Assembly (NCBI GenBank): GCA_946538875.1 | Contig: CAMNHD010000104.1 | Location: 1 to 6,208, forward strand | DNA from: an uncultured Treponema sp. | GTDB lineage: Bacteria > Spirochaetota > Spirochaetia > Treponematales > Treponemataceae | DNA: 6,208 nt | Reading direction: 5' to 3' | Part shown: one piece after another, positions 1-5,618 of the stretch | Position numbering within the stretch: the stretch's first letter is position 1 | Layout: each line of letters starts with the position of its first letter | The notes under the pieces: model-generated | Database searches by the model: none | Seen by the model: the letters and a program-made list of their open reading frames with translations, nothing else | What the model was told of the DNA's origin: nothing | Program-made: the position numbers and the translations under genes

Positions 1-597
1 GAAACTGTGGAGCCGATTCCCGGACGCCGCACAATTTCCGTCAACATTGACGGTGAGTGGAATTATCCTCTCTACGACCCTGACACCCACAAGGTCCGCC
101 TGAGCGAAAGCGGTGGATACGAGCGCCAGTACGTTCCTATCCCTGACGAAATCATGGCCAAGGTGGAAAAACTGGTACGTGGAGCCGTAGGTTACGACAG
201 CCTGCGCGGTGACGAGGTTTACGTCACAAATGTTCCTTTTGACCGCAAGGATCAGTTCCGTGCAGAGGATGAAAGGTTCATCAAGTCACAGAGAACAAAG
301 CATACGCTGCTCATGGTTCTTATTGGAATCGCAGTTGTGCTGATTGTATTCATTGCCTTCCGTCTTATTTCCAGGGAGCTCGAACGCCGCCGCAGACGCC
401 GCGAGGAAGAACAGCTGCGCCGTCAGCAGGAAGAGAGAGAAAGAGCACTTTGGGATGCAAAGGATCAGGGCCTGGAAGTCACCATGTCCGTGGAAGAGCG
501 CAAACGTGCGGAACTGCAGGAAAATGCCATTGCTATGGCAAAGGAACATCCGGAAGATGTCGCCATGCTTATCCGTACATGGCTTATGGAGGAGTAG
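1..597 (+). CDS. fliF: FliF, flagellar MS-ring protein (C-terminal part, 5' end outside window)
   Basis: FliF forms the membrane-embedded MS ring that carries the C ring and houses the export gate. The frame is open from base 1, so only the last 198 codons are seen; a GTG at base 7 is an internal valine, not a start. The visible part holds the end of the periplasmic region, then one hydrophobic helix at window residues about 102-123 (bases about 304-369), then a highly charged arginine/glutamate-rich cytoplasmic helix (REL-ERRRRRREEEQ). The last ~25 residues (KEHPEDVAMLIRTWLMEE) match the conserved FliF tail that binds the FliG N-terminal domain. Identification rests on this tail, the single C-terminal membrane helix and the following fliG. 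The fliG ribosome site (GGAGGAG, 588-594) lies inside its last codons and the stop is 6 bp before fliG, which implies coupled translation. Confidence 0.95.
   Translation, partial: ETVEPIPGRRTISVNIDGEWNYPLYDPDTHKVRLSESGGYERQYVPIPDEIMAKVEKLVRGAVGYDSLRGDEVYVTNVPFDRKDQFRAEDERFIKSQRTKHTLLMVLIGIAVVLIVFIAFRLISRELERRRRRREEEQLRRQQEERERALWDAKDQGLEVTMSVEERKRAELQENAIAMAKEHPEDVAMLIRTWLMEE
588..594 (+). promoter_or_regulatory. Ribosome binding site of fliG inside the fliF 3' end
   Basis: GGAGGAG is a strong Shine-Dalgarno match 9 nt before the fliG ATG at 604. It lies within the final Met-Glu-Glu codons of fliF, so ribosomes finishing fliF sit on the fliG initiation region. It fixes the fliG start and so the reality of its basic N-terminal extension. 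Confidence 0.85.
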
Positions 598-603
598 TGC
601 AAT

Positions 604-1686
604 ATGGCAGAAGAAGCAAAGCAGACAAGCTACAGACAGCCGCTTAAACAGGGCAATACTCCAAAAAAGAAGGGTGGAGCCAAAGATTATAAGAGCCTGA
701 CAGGACGCCAGAAGGCAGCTATATTCCTGGTGGCTCTGGGAAGTGATGTTTCGTCGGAAGTAATGAAGCATCTCCGCGAGGACGAGGTTGAAACCTTGAC
801 TTTTGAAATCGCACGTCTTGAGACAATTGATGCTGATTTCAAGGATCAGGTACTCGAAGAGTTCCAGGAACTGATGCAGGCACAGAACTTTATCACCACC
901 GGTGGTATCGACTTTGCCCGCGAGCTTTTGGAAAAATCAATGGGAAGCCAGAAGGCCATCGATATCATCAACCGTCTGACATCCAGCCTCCAGGTACGTC
1001 CGTTCGACTTTATCCGCCGTACAGACCCTGCGCACCTGCTGAACTTTGTCCAGCAGGAATATCCACAGACCATCGCATTGATTCTGGCATATCTGGAACC
1101 GGCAAAGGCCGCTATAATTCTTCAGAACCTTCCTGACGACATTCAGCCGGAAGTTTCAAAGCGTCTTGCAACTATGGACCGTACATCTCCTGATGTTCTC
1201 CGTGAAGTTGAACGTGTTCTTGAAAAGAAGCTTTCAACGCTTTCCAGCGAAGATTACACCGCAGCAGGTGGTGTCGACAGTATCGTTGAAATCCTCAACC
1301 TGGTCGACCGTTCCTCTGAAAAGGCCATCATCGAAAACCTGGAAGAAGACGATCCGGAATTGGCAGAGGAAATCAAGAAGCGCATGTTCGTCTTCGAAGA
1401 TATTGTTATGCTGGACGACCGTGCCATTCAGAAAGTGCTGCGTGAAGTCGATACCGGAGAGCTTGCAAAGGCCCTTAAGTCTGTCGATACCGAAGTACAG
1501 GATAAGATTTTCCGCAACATGTCAAAGCGTGCCTCCGGTATGCTTAAGGAAGACATGGAACTCATGGGTCCAGTCCGCTTGAAGGATGTTGAGGAATCTC
1601 AGCAGAAGATAGTCAGTGTTATCCGCCGACTTGAAGATGCTGGTGAAATCGTCATTGCCCGTGGTGACGGAGACGAATTCGTGTAA
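604..1686 (+). CDS. fliG: FliG, flagellar motor switch protein
   Basis: FliG is the rotor protein of the C ring: its N-domain binds FliF, its middle domain binds FliM, and its C-domain meets the stator to produce torque. The 360-residue product is about 30 longer than the enteric form, the extra being a lysine- and glutamine-rich start (residues 1-32) before the FliG_N domain (LTGRQKAAIFLVALG, 32-46). The middle domain has the FliM-binding motif as EYPQ (152-155) instead of the usual EHPQ, then GGVDSIVEILN (222-232). The hinge MFVF motif is at 261-264. By alignment to E. coli from memory, the five torque residues are kept: K292 (K264), R309 (R281), E316/D317 (D288/D289) and R325 (R297). ATG at 604 follows GGAGGAG with 9 nt spacing. 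Stops TAA and TAG are in tandem at 1684-1689. Spirochaetes often have two FliG paralogues; the intact torque residues and its place after fliF suggest the functional motor copy (FliG2-like). Confidence 0.97.
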   Translation: MAEEAKQTSYRQPLKQGNTPKKKGGAKDYKSLTGRQKAAIFLVALGSDVSSEVMKHLREDEVETLTFEIARLETIDADFKDQVLEEFQELMQAQNFITTGGIDFARELLEKSMGSQKAIDIINRLTSSLQVRPFDFIRRTDPAHLLNFVQQEYPQTIALILAYLEPAKAAIILQNLPDDIQPEVSKRLATMDRTSPDVLREVERVLEKKLSTLSSEDYTAAGGVDSIVEILNLVDRSSEKAIIENLEEDDPELAEEIKKRMFVFEDIVMLDDRAIQKVLREVDTGELAKALKSVDTEVQDKIFRNMSKRASGMLKEDMELMGPVRLKDVEESQQKIVSVIRRLEDAGEIVIARGDGDEFV

Positions 1687-1727
1687 TAGTCTGCCCATTT
1701 GGACAGAATTTTACGCGTTGATTGAAT

Positions 1728-1732
1728 GGAGA
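1728..1732 (+). promoter_or_regulatory. Ribosome binding site choosing the fliH start
   Basis: GGAGA sits 5 nt before the ATG at 1738 and overlaps the alternative ATG at 1726. The upstream ATG has only AT-rich sequence (GCGTTGATTGA) before it and no purine-rich site, so the downstream ATG is the better start. Confidence 0.75.
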
Positions 1733-1737
1733 TAGAT

Positions 1738-2670
1738 ATGGCACAGACAGTATTCAGACCTAATCAGATAAATAACAAATCCGGTGAGGTAATCCTCAAG
1801 CTTTCAAAGGAATTTGCACCGCCGGTTGAAGAAGTCGAGGAAGAAGTTCCTGAATACACAGGTCCTACCGCCGATGATTTGCGCCGTGAGGCAGAAGCCT
1901 TCAAAAAGCAGTGGGAGCTTGAGAAAAATCAGATGATTGCCCAGGCCCAGGCCCAGGCTGACAAAATCATAAAGGACGCTGAGAATGTTGCCTTCAATGA
2001 AGTAAAGAAGCAGAGTGACCAGGCTGCAGTAATAAAGAACACCGCCGAGAACAATGCAAGTGATGTTGTTTCCAAGGCAAAGGCAGAAGCGGAGGATATA
2101 ATCCGTCATGCCCACGATGAAGAGCAGCATATCTTTGACATGGCCCAGAAAGACGGTTTTGCAAAGGGACATGACGAAGGCTATCAGGTAGGCAGTGCGG
2201 AATCCGACCGTCTGGTTGAACGTCTTCACAAGATAATCGACTCTGTTCAGGACAAGAGACAGGAAATCCTTGACGGAACTGAGCAGCAGATTGTGGACCT
2301 TGTGCTTCTTATGACCCGAAAGGTTGTAAAGATTATGAGTGAAAACCAGAAGAGTGTCATCATGGCAAATGTCGTGCAGGCACTCAAGAAGGTAAAGGGC
2401 CGTGGTGACGTAACCCTCCGTGTAAATCTGGCTGATGTCAAGCTCACTACAGAACATGTCCGCGACTTTATCTCACAGGTCGAGAATATCAAGAATATCT
2501 CCGTGGTGGAGGATTCTTCCGTGGACCGGGGCGGCTGTATCGTGGAGACAGACTTCGGCGCAATCGATGCACGTATTGCCAGTCAGCTTGGAGAGCTTGA
2601 GACTAAGATTCTTGAGATTTCTCCTATCAAGACTGTATCAAAGTCAGACGTAATAAATCCGGACTTATAA
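1738..2670 (+). CDS. fliH: FliH, flagellar export ATPase stator/regulator
   Basis: FliH dimers bind the FliI ATPase, restrain it, and tether it to the C ring and export gate; in spirochaetes FliH forms the spokes linking the ATPase hub to the rotor. I start it at the ATG at 1738 (310 residues), since GGAGA (1728-1732) lies 5 nt upstream; the in-frame ATG at 1726 would add four residues but has no ribosome site. Order of parts: a short N-terminal segment (AQTVFRPNQI), an acidic proline-containing stretch (28-43), a long coiled coil (about 48-170) with an AQAQAQA run, and inside it a glycine ladder G140, G144, G148, G152, the GxxxG repeat typical of FliH/YscL proteins. The C-terminal globular domain ends with GGCIVETDFGAIDARI (265-280), the strongest family signature. 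It sits between fliG and fliI as expected. An intrinsic terminator begins 6 bp after its stop. Confidence 0.94.
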   Translation: MAQTVFRPNQINNKSGEVILKLSKEFAPPVEEVEEEVPEYTGPTADDLRREAEAFKKQWELEKNQMIAQAQAQADKIIKDAENVAFNEVKKQSDQAAVIKNTAENNASDVVSKAKAEAEDIIRHAHDEEQHIFDMAQKDGFAKGHDEGYQVGSAESDRLVERLHKIIDSVQDKRQEILDGTEQQIVDLVLLMTRKVVKIMSENQKSVIMANVVQALKKVKGRGDVTLRVNLADVKLTTEHVRDFISQVENIKNISVVEDSSVDRGGCIVETDFGAIDARIASQLGELETKILEISPIKTVSKSDVINPDL

Positions 2671-2676
2671 TCAAAC

Positions 2677-2717
2677 GCCGCTTGTTTGGAAAGCGTTCCG
2701 GGCAAGCGGCTTTTTTT
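2677..2717 (+). terminator. Intrinsic terminator between fliH and fliI
   Basis: Perfect 8-bp GC-rich arms GCCGCTTG (2677-2684) and CAAGCGGC (2703-2710) are followed at once by seven T residues (2711-2717). The intervening 18 nt can form an inner hairpin, GGAA (2688-2691) with TTCC (2696-2699). It starts 6 bp after the fliH stop, with 68 bp left before the fliI start. Stem, lack of a spacer and T-run fit a Rho-independent terminator acting on the plus strand. Placing one inside this operon is unusual; partial readthrough or a separate fliI promoter must be assumed for fliI-fliJ expression. Confidence 0.88.
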
Positions 2718-2785
2718 ATACAATGCCAGCTCAATGTACGCATCAGGGCGGCGGAACATAGTTTCAAATAAATGAGGGTGGGGAA

Positions 2786-4168
2786 ATGGAATCATTTTTT
2801 GAAAAATACATTCATGCAGTGGAAAATACTGACACAATCAAATATACAGGTTCTGTAACCGCAGTAAAGGGGCTTATGGTGGAAAGCCTTGGGCCCCGAT
2901 GTGTCATAGGTGAAGTCTGTACCATTCAGATACCAAGTACAAACGAGCGTCTCATGGCGGAAGTCGTCGGTCTGGAGGATAAGATTGTGCGGCTTATGCC
3001 CTATGGCGACACAAATGGCATAGAAATCGGCGCAGAAGTCATAGCGAGCGGTCATGTCCTGGAAGTTCCGGTGGGGGATAAGCTTCTGGGCCGCGTCATA
3101 GATGCAACAGGCCGCCCTATGGACGGAAAGGGAGACGTGGAGGCAGACGAGTATTACCCAGTGCTGGAGACCGCTCCCGATCCAATGAAAAAGCCTTTGA
3201 TTTCCAAGCGTGTGGCAACAGGTGTCCGCGCAATTGACTCGCTTTTGACACTGGGTATGGGACAGCGCGTAGGAATCTTTGCGGGTTCAGGCGTTGGAAA
3301 AAGTACTCTCCTTTCTGTTATTGCAAGAAACACAAATGCTGACATCAACGTGATTGCCCTGATCGGTGAGCGTGGAAAAGAGGTTCGTGAATTCATAGAA
3401 GGTGACCTTGGCCCGGAAGGCTTGAAGAGGTCCGTCATCATAGTAGCCACAAGTGACCGCCCGGCTATTGCCCGTATGCGTGCAGCCTTTGTCGCCACCG
3501 CCATCGCAGAATATTTCCGTGATAAGGGAAAGAATGTGATGATGATGTTCGATAACCTTACCCGTTTTGCAATCGCGCAGAGAGACATAGGGACTTCAAC
3601 CGGTGAGCTTCCGATCAACCACGGTTATCCGCCGTCAGTGTTCACAATGCTGCCGCGTCTGCTTGAGCGTACCGGTACAAACGAAAAAGGAACAATCACA
3701 GCCATCTACAATGTCCTTGTTGAAGGTGACGATTTTAAGGAACCCATCACTGATACAGTCCGTGGTACTCTGGACGGCCACATCTACCTGTCCCGTGGAC
3801 TTGCCGAACGTCAGCACTATCCAGCAATCGATGTTGCCGGAAGTATAAGCCGTAACAGCAAGCGGGTTACCGGCCCCCTCACCCAGAAAGCCATGCAGAA
3901 GGTAAAGAAGTGGATGGCAGATTATGCCCGTCAGGAAGATATGATTCTAGCCGGCGTTTATCAGAAGGGAAATTCACCTGAGGTGGACGAAGCCATAGAC
4001 AAGCACCAGGCCATAGAAGAATTCCTCTGCCAGGAAGAATATGAGCATATCACCATGGAAGACACCCTGAATGCCCTCAGTGAGCTAAGCGGCATAGAAA
4101 TTCCCAAGGAAGAGTACTCTGAATCACCTGCAGCGGTGCGTAAACAGCTTGACATCCTTGCAAAATAA
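2786..4168 (+). CDS. fliI: FliI, flagellum-specific type III export ATPase
   Basis: FliI is the hexameric ATPase at the base of the export apparatus; it hydrolyses ATP to unload export substrates and is related to the F1 beta subunit. The 460-residue length is normal. An N-terminal beta-barrel (about 18-95, including TGSVTAVKGLMVESLGP) precedes the RecA-like ATPase core. Seen motifs: P-loop AGSGVGKST at 166-174 with K172; GERGKEV (194-200) holding the probable catalytic E195; Walker B VMMMFD ending at D256, followed by NLTRFAIAQR; GYPPSVF (280-286); and EGDDFKEPITDTVRGTLDGHIYLSR (in 313-337, segment named by its ends), a family hallmark. The C-terminal helical domain (about 365-460) would meet FliJ. 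The start is fixed by GAGG (2774-2777) 8 nt before ATG. Two local differences from the common enteric form are DNLTRF for DSLTRF, and TGELPINHGYPP for the usual GEPP-type segment. It lies downstream of a terminator and 12 bp before fliJ. Confidence 0.97.
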   Translation: MESFFEKYIHAVENTDTIKYTGSVTAVKGLMVESLGPRCVIGEVCTIQIPSTNERLMAEVVGLEDKIVRLMPYGDTNGIEIGAEVIASGHVLEVPVGDKLLGRVIDATGRPMDGKGDVEADEYYPVLETAPDPMKKPLISKRVATGVRAIDSLLTLGMGQRVGIFAGSGVGKSTLLSVIARNTNADINVIALIGERGKEVREFIEGDLGPEGLKRSVIIVATSDRPAIARMRAAFVATAIAEYFRDKGKNVMMMFDNLTRFAIAQRDIGTSTGELPINHGYPPSVFTMLPRLLERTGTNEKGTITAIYNVLVEGDDFKEPITDTVRGTLDGHIYLSRGLAERQHYPAIDVAGSISRNSKRVTGPLTQKAMQKVKKWMADYARQEDMILAGVYQKGNSPEVDEAIDKHQAIEEFLCQEEYEHITMEDTLNALSELSGIEIPKEEYSESPAAVRKQLDILAK

Positions 4169-4180
4169 GGGAGCGTAATC

Positions 4181-4630
4181 ATGAAGCGCTTTTCATTCAG
4201 CCTGCAGAAGATACTCAATCTCAGAATCTTTGAAAAAGAGCAGGCTGAACTTGAATTGGGCAAGGTGAATGCAAAAATTGCCGCAGTAAACCAGAATCTA
4301 GAGAAGATTGCTCAGAACCGTCTCCGTGTATCTCATCAGATGTCCGATACAAAAGATTTTATCTTTGCCTCCAACAGTCAGCATTACTTTATACTGCTGG
4401 ATCAGCAGAAGGAGGAATGTCTGGACCAACTGGCAGTCCTTGAGATACAGGCAGAAGAAAAAAGGGAAGTGGTCCGTCTTGCCATGCAGAAAGTAAAGGC
4501 ACTTGAGAAAATGAAGGAGCATAAATACCAGGAGTGGCAGGAAGAATACAAGGCAGAGGAAAAGCAGGTGCTTGACCACATTGCGACCGTCAAGAATTCA
4601 ATGACGGTCATCGAATCAAGGCACAAGTAA
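4181..4630 (+). CDS. fliJ: FliJ, export ATPase central stalk/chaperone-escort protein
   Basis: FliJ is a small antiparallel coiled coil that fits in the pore of the FliI hexamer, like the F1 gamma subunit, and contacts the export gate protein FlhA. The 149-residue product matches the usual length (about 147) and is nearly all charged heptad-like helix: a first arm at about 5-55, a short turn near 56-66 (DTKDFIFASNS) and a second arm at about 67-145. The N-terminal KRFSFSLQKILNLR is the recognisable FliJ start. Family identity rests on this, on size and on position directly after fliI, since coiled coils are weakly conserved. ATG at 4181 follows AAGGGAG (4167-4173) with 7 nt spacing; that site overlaps the fliI stop, so translation is probably coupled. 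It appears to be the last gene of the operon, with a converging gene ending 12 bp away. A perfect inverted repeat lies in its last codons. Confidence 0.9.
   Translation: MKRFSFSLQKILNLRIFEKEQAELELGKVNAKIAAVNQNLEKIAQNRLRVSHQMSDTKDFIFASNSQHYFILLDQQKEECLDQLAVLEIQAEEKREVVRLAMQKVKALEKMKEHKYQEWQEEYKAEEKQVLDHIATVKNSMTVIESRHK
4585..4609. repeat. Perfect inverted repeat at the 3' end of fliJ
   Basis: Arms GACCGTCA (4585-4592) and TGACGGTC (4602-4609) pair over 8 bp around a 9-nt loop (AGAATTCAA). It lies inside fliJ, 21 bp before its stop codon, and 33 bp beyond the stop of the converging comFB-like gene. No T-run follows on either strand, so it is not a standard intrinsic terminator. It could stabilise 3' ends or end transcripts weakly in both directions, since no other terminator-like structure is visible at this tail-to-tail junction. 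Function is inferred only from position. Confidence 0.5.
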
Positions 4631-4642
4631 GCTCAATACGGC

Positions 4643-5374
4643 CTATTCCAGTTCGTTGATGATGTCCGAGCGGAACAAAAAGAGATCCTGAACCTTAAGG
4701 CTGTACGTGGAATTAAGTTCACGCCGGTCAGTTGTTTCGCTCACAAGCGGCACAGTGAATGTATAAGTGACAGAATCGTAACCGTCCGCAGTAATTTCAA
4801 GAGTAAAATTAAACTCCTTGTTTTCCTTGTCGTGGTCTGCTACCTCAGGAGCAACCCAGAAACTATAGCTTCCGTGGGTCTGGGCAAAAGTCCTGCAGGG
4901 ATTAAGCCAGCTGGAGTCCATCATGCTTGCGACAGTTCCGCCTTCCTTAAGTAGAATCTGTGCCCCGGCCAAAGGTTCAAATGTGGAGCCGTCATATACA
5001 TTGCCTATAAATGTAGGAAAGTTGAAAACAGGTGTGGAAGTCACGGAATTGGGACTGGTTGCGGCATTAAGGCGTCCGTATTTGTGATAGGGGCGCTTTG
5101 CAGTGCTTACAAGCCTCATACCCTCAAGGGCAAGACGGTCAATGTCTGCAGAAAGCTGAATGTCTCCCAGAACAGCGGCATTGTGGGTAATACCCCGTCC
5201 GCTCACAACATAGCGTGGTAAAATACGGTTCAGAACATAGCAGATAGTGTCCAAGCGGCAGTTATCACAGTCACAAGTCAGCCAGGACGATCCTTTTCTG
5301 GTCACCTGTTCATAAAGCTCGTTCACACGACTTATAACCTGTTCTTCCATTATGTTGTGAATATTGATGTCCAT
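4643..5374 (-). CDS. ComFB-family protein with C-terminal carboxypeptidase-regulatory-like beta-sandwich
   Basis: The 243-residue product (ATG at 5374) has two parts. Residues about 4-66 look like the ComFB domain: a helical NIMEEQVISRVNELYEQV, then CDCDNCRLDTIC with C34, C36, C39 and C45, then LNRILPRYVVSGRG. The cysteines suggest a zinc site. ComFB is named from the Bacillus comF operon, and cyanobacterial members have been reported to bind cyclic dinucleotides. After a linker (67-117), residues about 118-230 resemble a carboxypeptidase-regulatory/Cna-B-type beta-sandwich: FIGNVYDGSTFEPLAGAQILL, then HGSYSFWV, then LEITADGYDSVTYTFTV. No signal peptide or membrane helix is seen, so it is probably cytoplasmic, which is odd for such a sandwich. 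A TTG at 5380 is an alternative start; AAGGCGGA (5390-5383) could serve either. It converges on fliJ and has its own promoter. Domain calls are from memory; function is unknown, signalling being a hypothesis. Confidence 0.8.
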   Translation of the reverse strand: MDINIHNIMEEQVISRVNELYEQVTRKGSSWLTCDCDNCRLDTICYVLNRILPRYVVSGRGITHNAAVLGDIQLSADIDRLALEGMRLVSTAKRPYHKYGRLNAATSPNSVTSTPVFNFPTFIGNVYDGSTFEPLAGAQILLKEGGTVASMMDSSWLNPCRTFAQTHGSYSFWVAPEVADHDKENKEFNFTLEITADGYDSVTYTFTVPLVSETTDRRELNSTYSLKVQDLFLFRSDIINELE

Positions 5375-5382
5375 TTGCAAAT

Positions 5383-5390
5383 TCCGCCTT
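5383..5390 (-). promoter_or_regulatory. Ribosome binding site of the comFB-like gene
   Basis: On the minus strand AAGGCGGA precedes the ATG at 5374 by 8 nt counted from its GGA end. Counted from AAGG it also lies 6 nt before an in-frame TTG at 5380. I prefer the ATG because of codon strength; the choice changes the protein by only two residues. Confidence 0.55.
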
Positions 5391-5440
5391 GTAACTCTTT
5401 TGACCGGAAACCCAGCCTGAAAACAATCTTCTTACATTTT

Positions 5441-5469
5441 ATTATAAATCACAATTCAGTAAAAAGCAA
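5441..5469 (-). promoter_or_regulatory. Sigma-70-type promoter of the comFB-like gene
   Basis: Reading the minus strand, TTGCTT (5469-5464) is separated by exactly 17 nt from a perfect TATAAT (5446-5441) in AT-rich sequence. The likely transcript start near 5434 gives a leader of about 60 nt before the ATG at 5374. The -35 box matches consensus at three of six positions. The position, directly upstream of the only downstream gene on this strand and just past the aconitase terminator, supports it. Confidence 0.7.
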
Positions 5470-5491
5470 ATGGTTTTAAAGTATTTTTAGG

Positions 5492-5543
5492 AAAAAAAAG
5501 AATAATCCCCCCGAAAAACACAAACCTTTATGCTTTTCAGGGG
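5492..5543 (-). terminator. Probable intrinsic terminator of the aconitase gene
   Basis: On the minus strand CCCC-T-GAAAAG (from 5543) pairs with the TTTTC-GGGG side (plus bases 5509-5517): four G-C pairs, a one-base bulge, then G-C and four A-T pairs, around a loop of about 16 nt. An AT-rich spacer is followed by eight T residues on the minus strand (plus 5499-5492). It lies about 75 nt past the aconitase stop and ends 22 bp before the comFB -35 box, separating the two transcripts. The spacer between stem and T-run makes it less than ideal. Confidence 0.6.
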
Positions 5544-5559
5544 ATCAGGTGTCTCAAAA

Positions 5560-5600
5560 GTCCTTATTGCCCGGAGTGTTCAATAACTCGGAATAAAGAC
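5560..5600 (-). repeat. Hairpin just downstream of the aconitase stop codon
   Basis: Arms GTCTTTATT and AATAAGGAC (minus strand; plus 5600-5592 and 5568-5560) pair over 9 bp including one G-U wobble. That wobble would be a C-A mismatch in the plus-strand RNA, so the fold favours the minus-strand transcript. An inner CCGAG / CTCCGG pairing with one bulged base extends the stem, around a loop of about 10 nt. Only four T residues follow, so it may be a weak terminator or a 3'-end stabilising structure ahead of the stronger hairpin at 5492-5543. Confidence 0.5.
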
Positions 5601-5618
5601 TTATATTGCATGGAATTA

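Noticed and set aside
7..9. GTG at base 7 as a start codon
   Set aside because: The frame is open to the window edge and the following protein is the C-terminal part of FliF, so this is an internal valine codon.
1690..1712. Imperfect hairpin TCTG...CAGA followed by ATTTT just after fliG, a possible terminator
   Set aside because: Only four outer pairs, a mismatch and two inner pairs with four T residues; too weak to call, and fliH follows closely with a good ribosome site.
1726..1737. Upstream in-frame ATG for fliH at 1726
   Set aside because: It has no ribosome site before it, and the GGAGA that serves the ATG at 1738 overlaps it.
1804..2457. Long 217-codon minus-strand open frame opposite fliH
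   Set aside because: It lies wholly antisense to a well-supported gene and its composition is that of a reversed coiled-coil gene; no recognisable domain or ribosome site.
3154..3618. 154-codon minus-strand open frame opposite fliI
   Set aside because: Antisense shadow of the conserved ATPase core with no family resemblance.
5375..5434. Cyclic-dinucleotide riboswitch in the leader of the comFB-like gene
   Set aside because: The predicted leader is only about 60 nt and shows no GEMM-type core or paired helices; too short for a known class.
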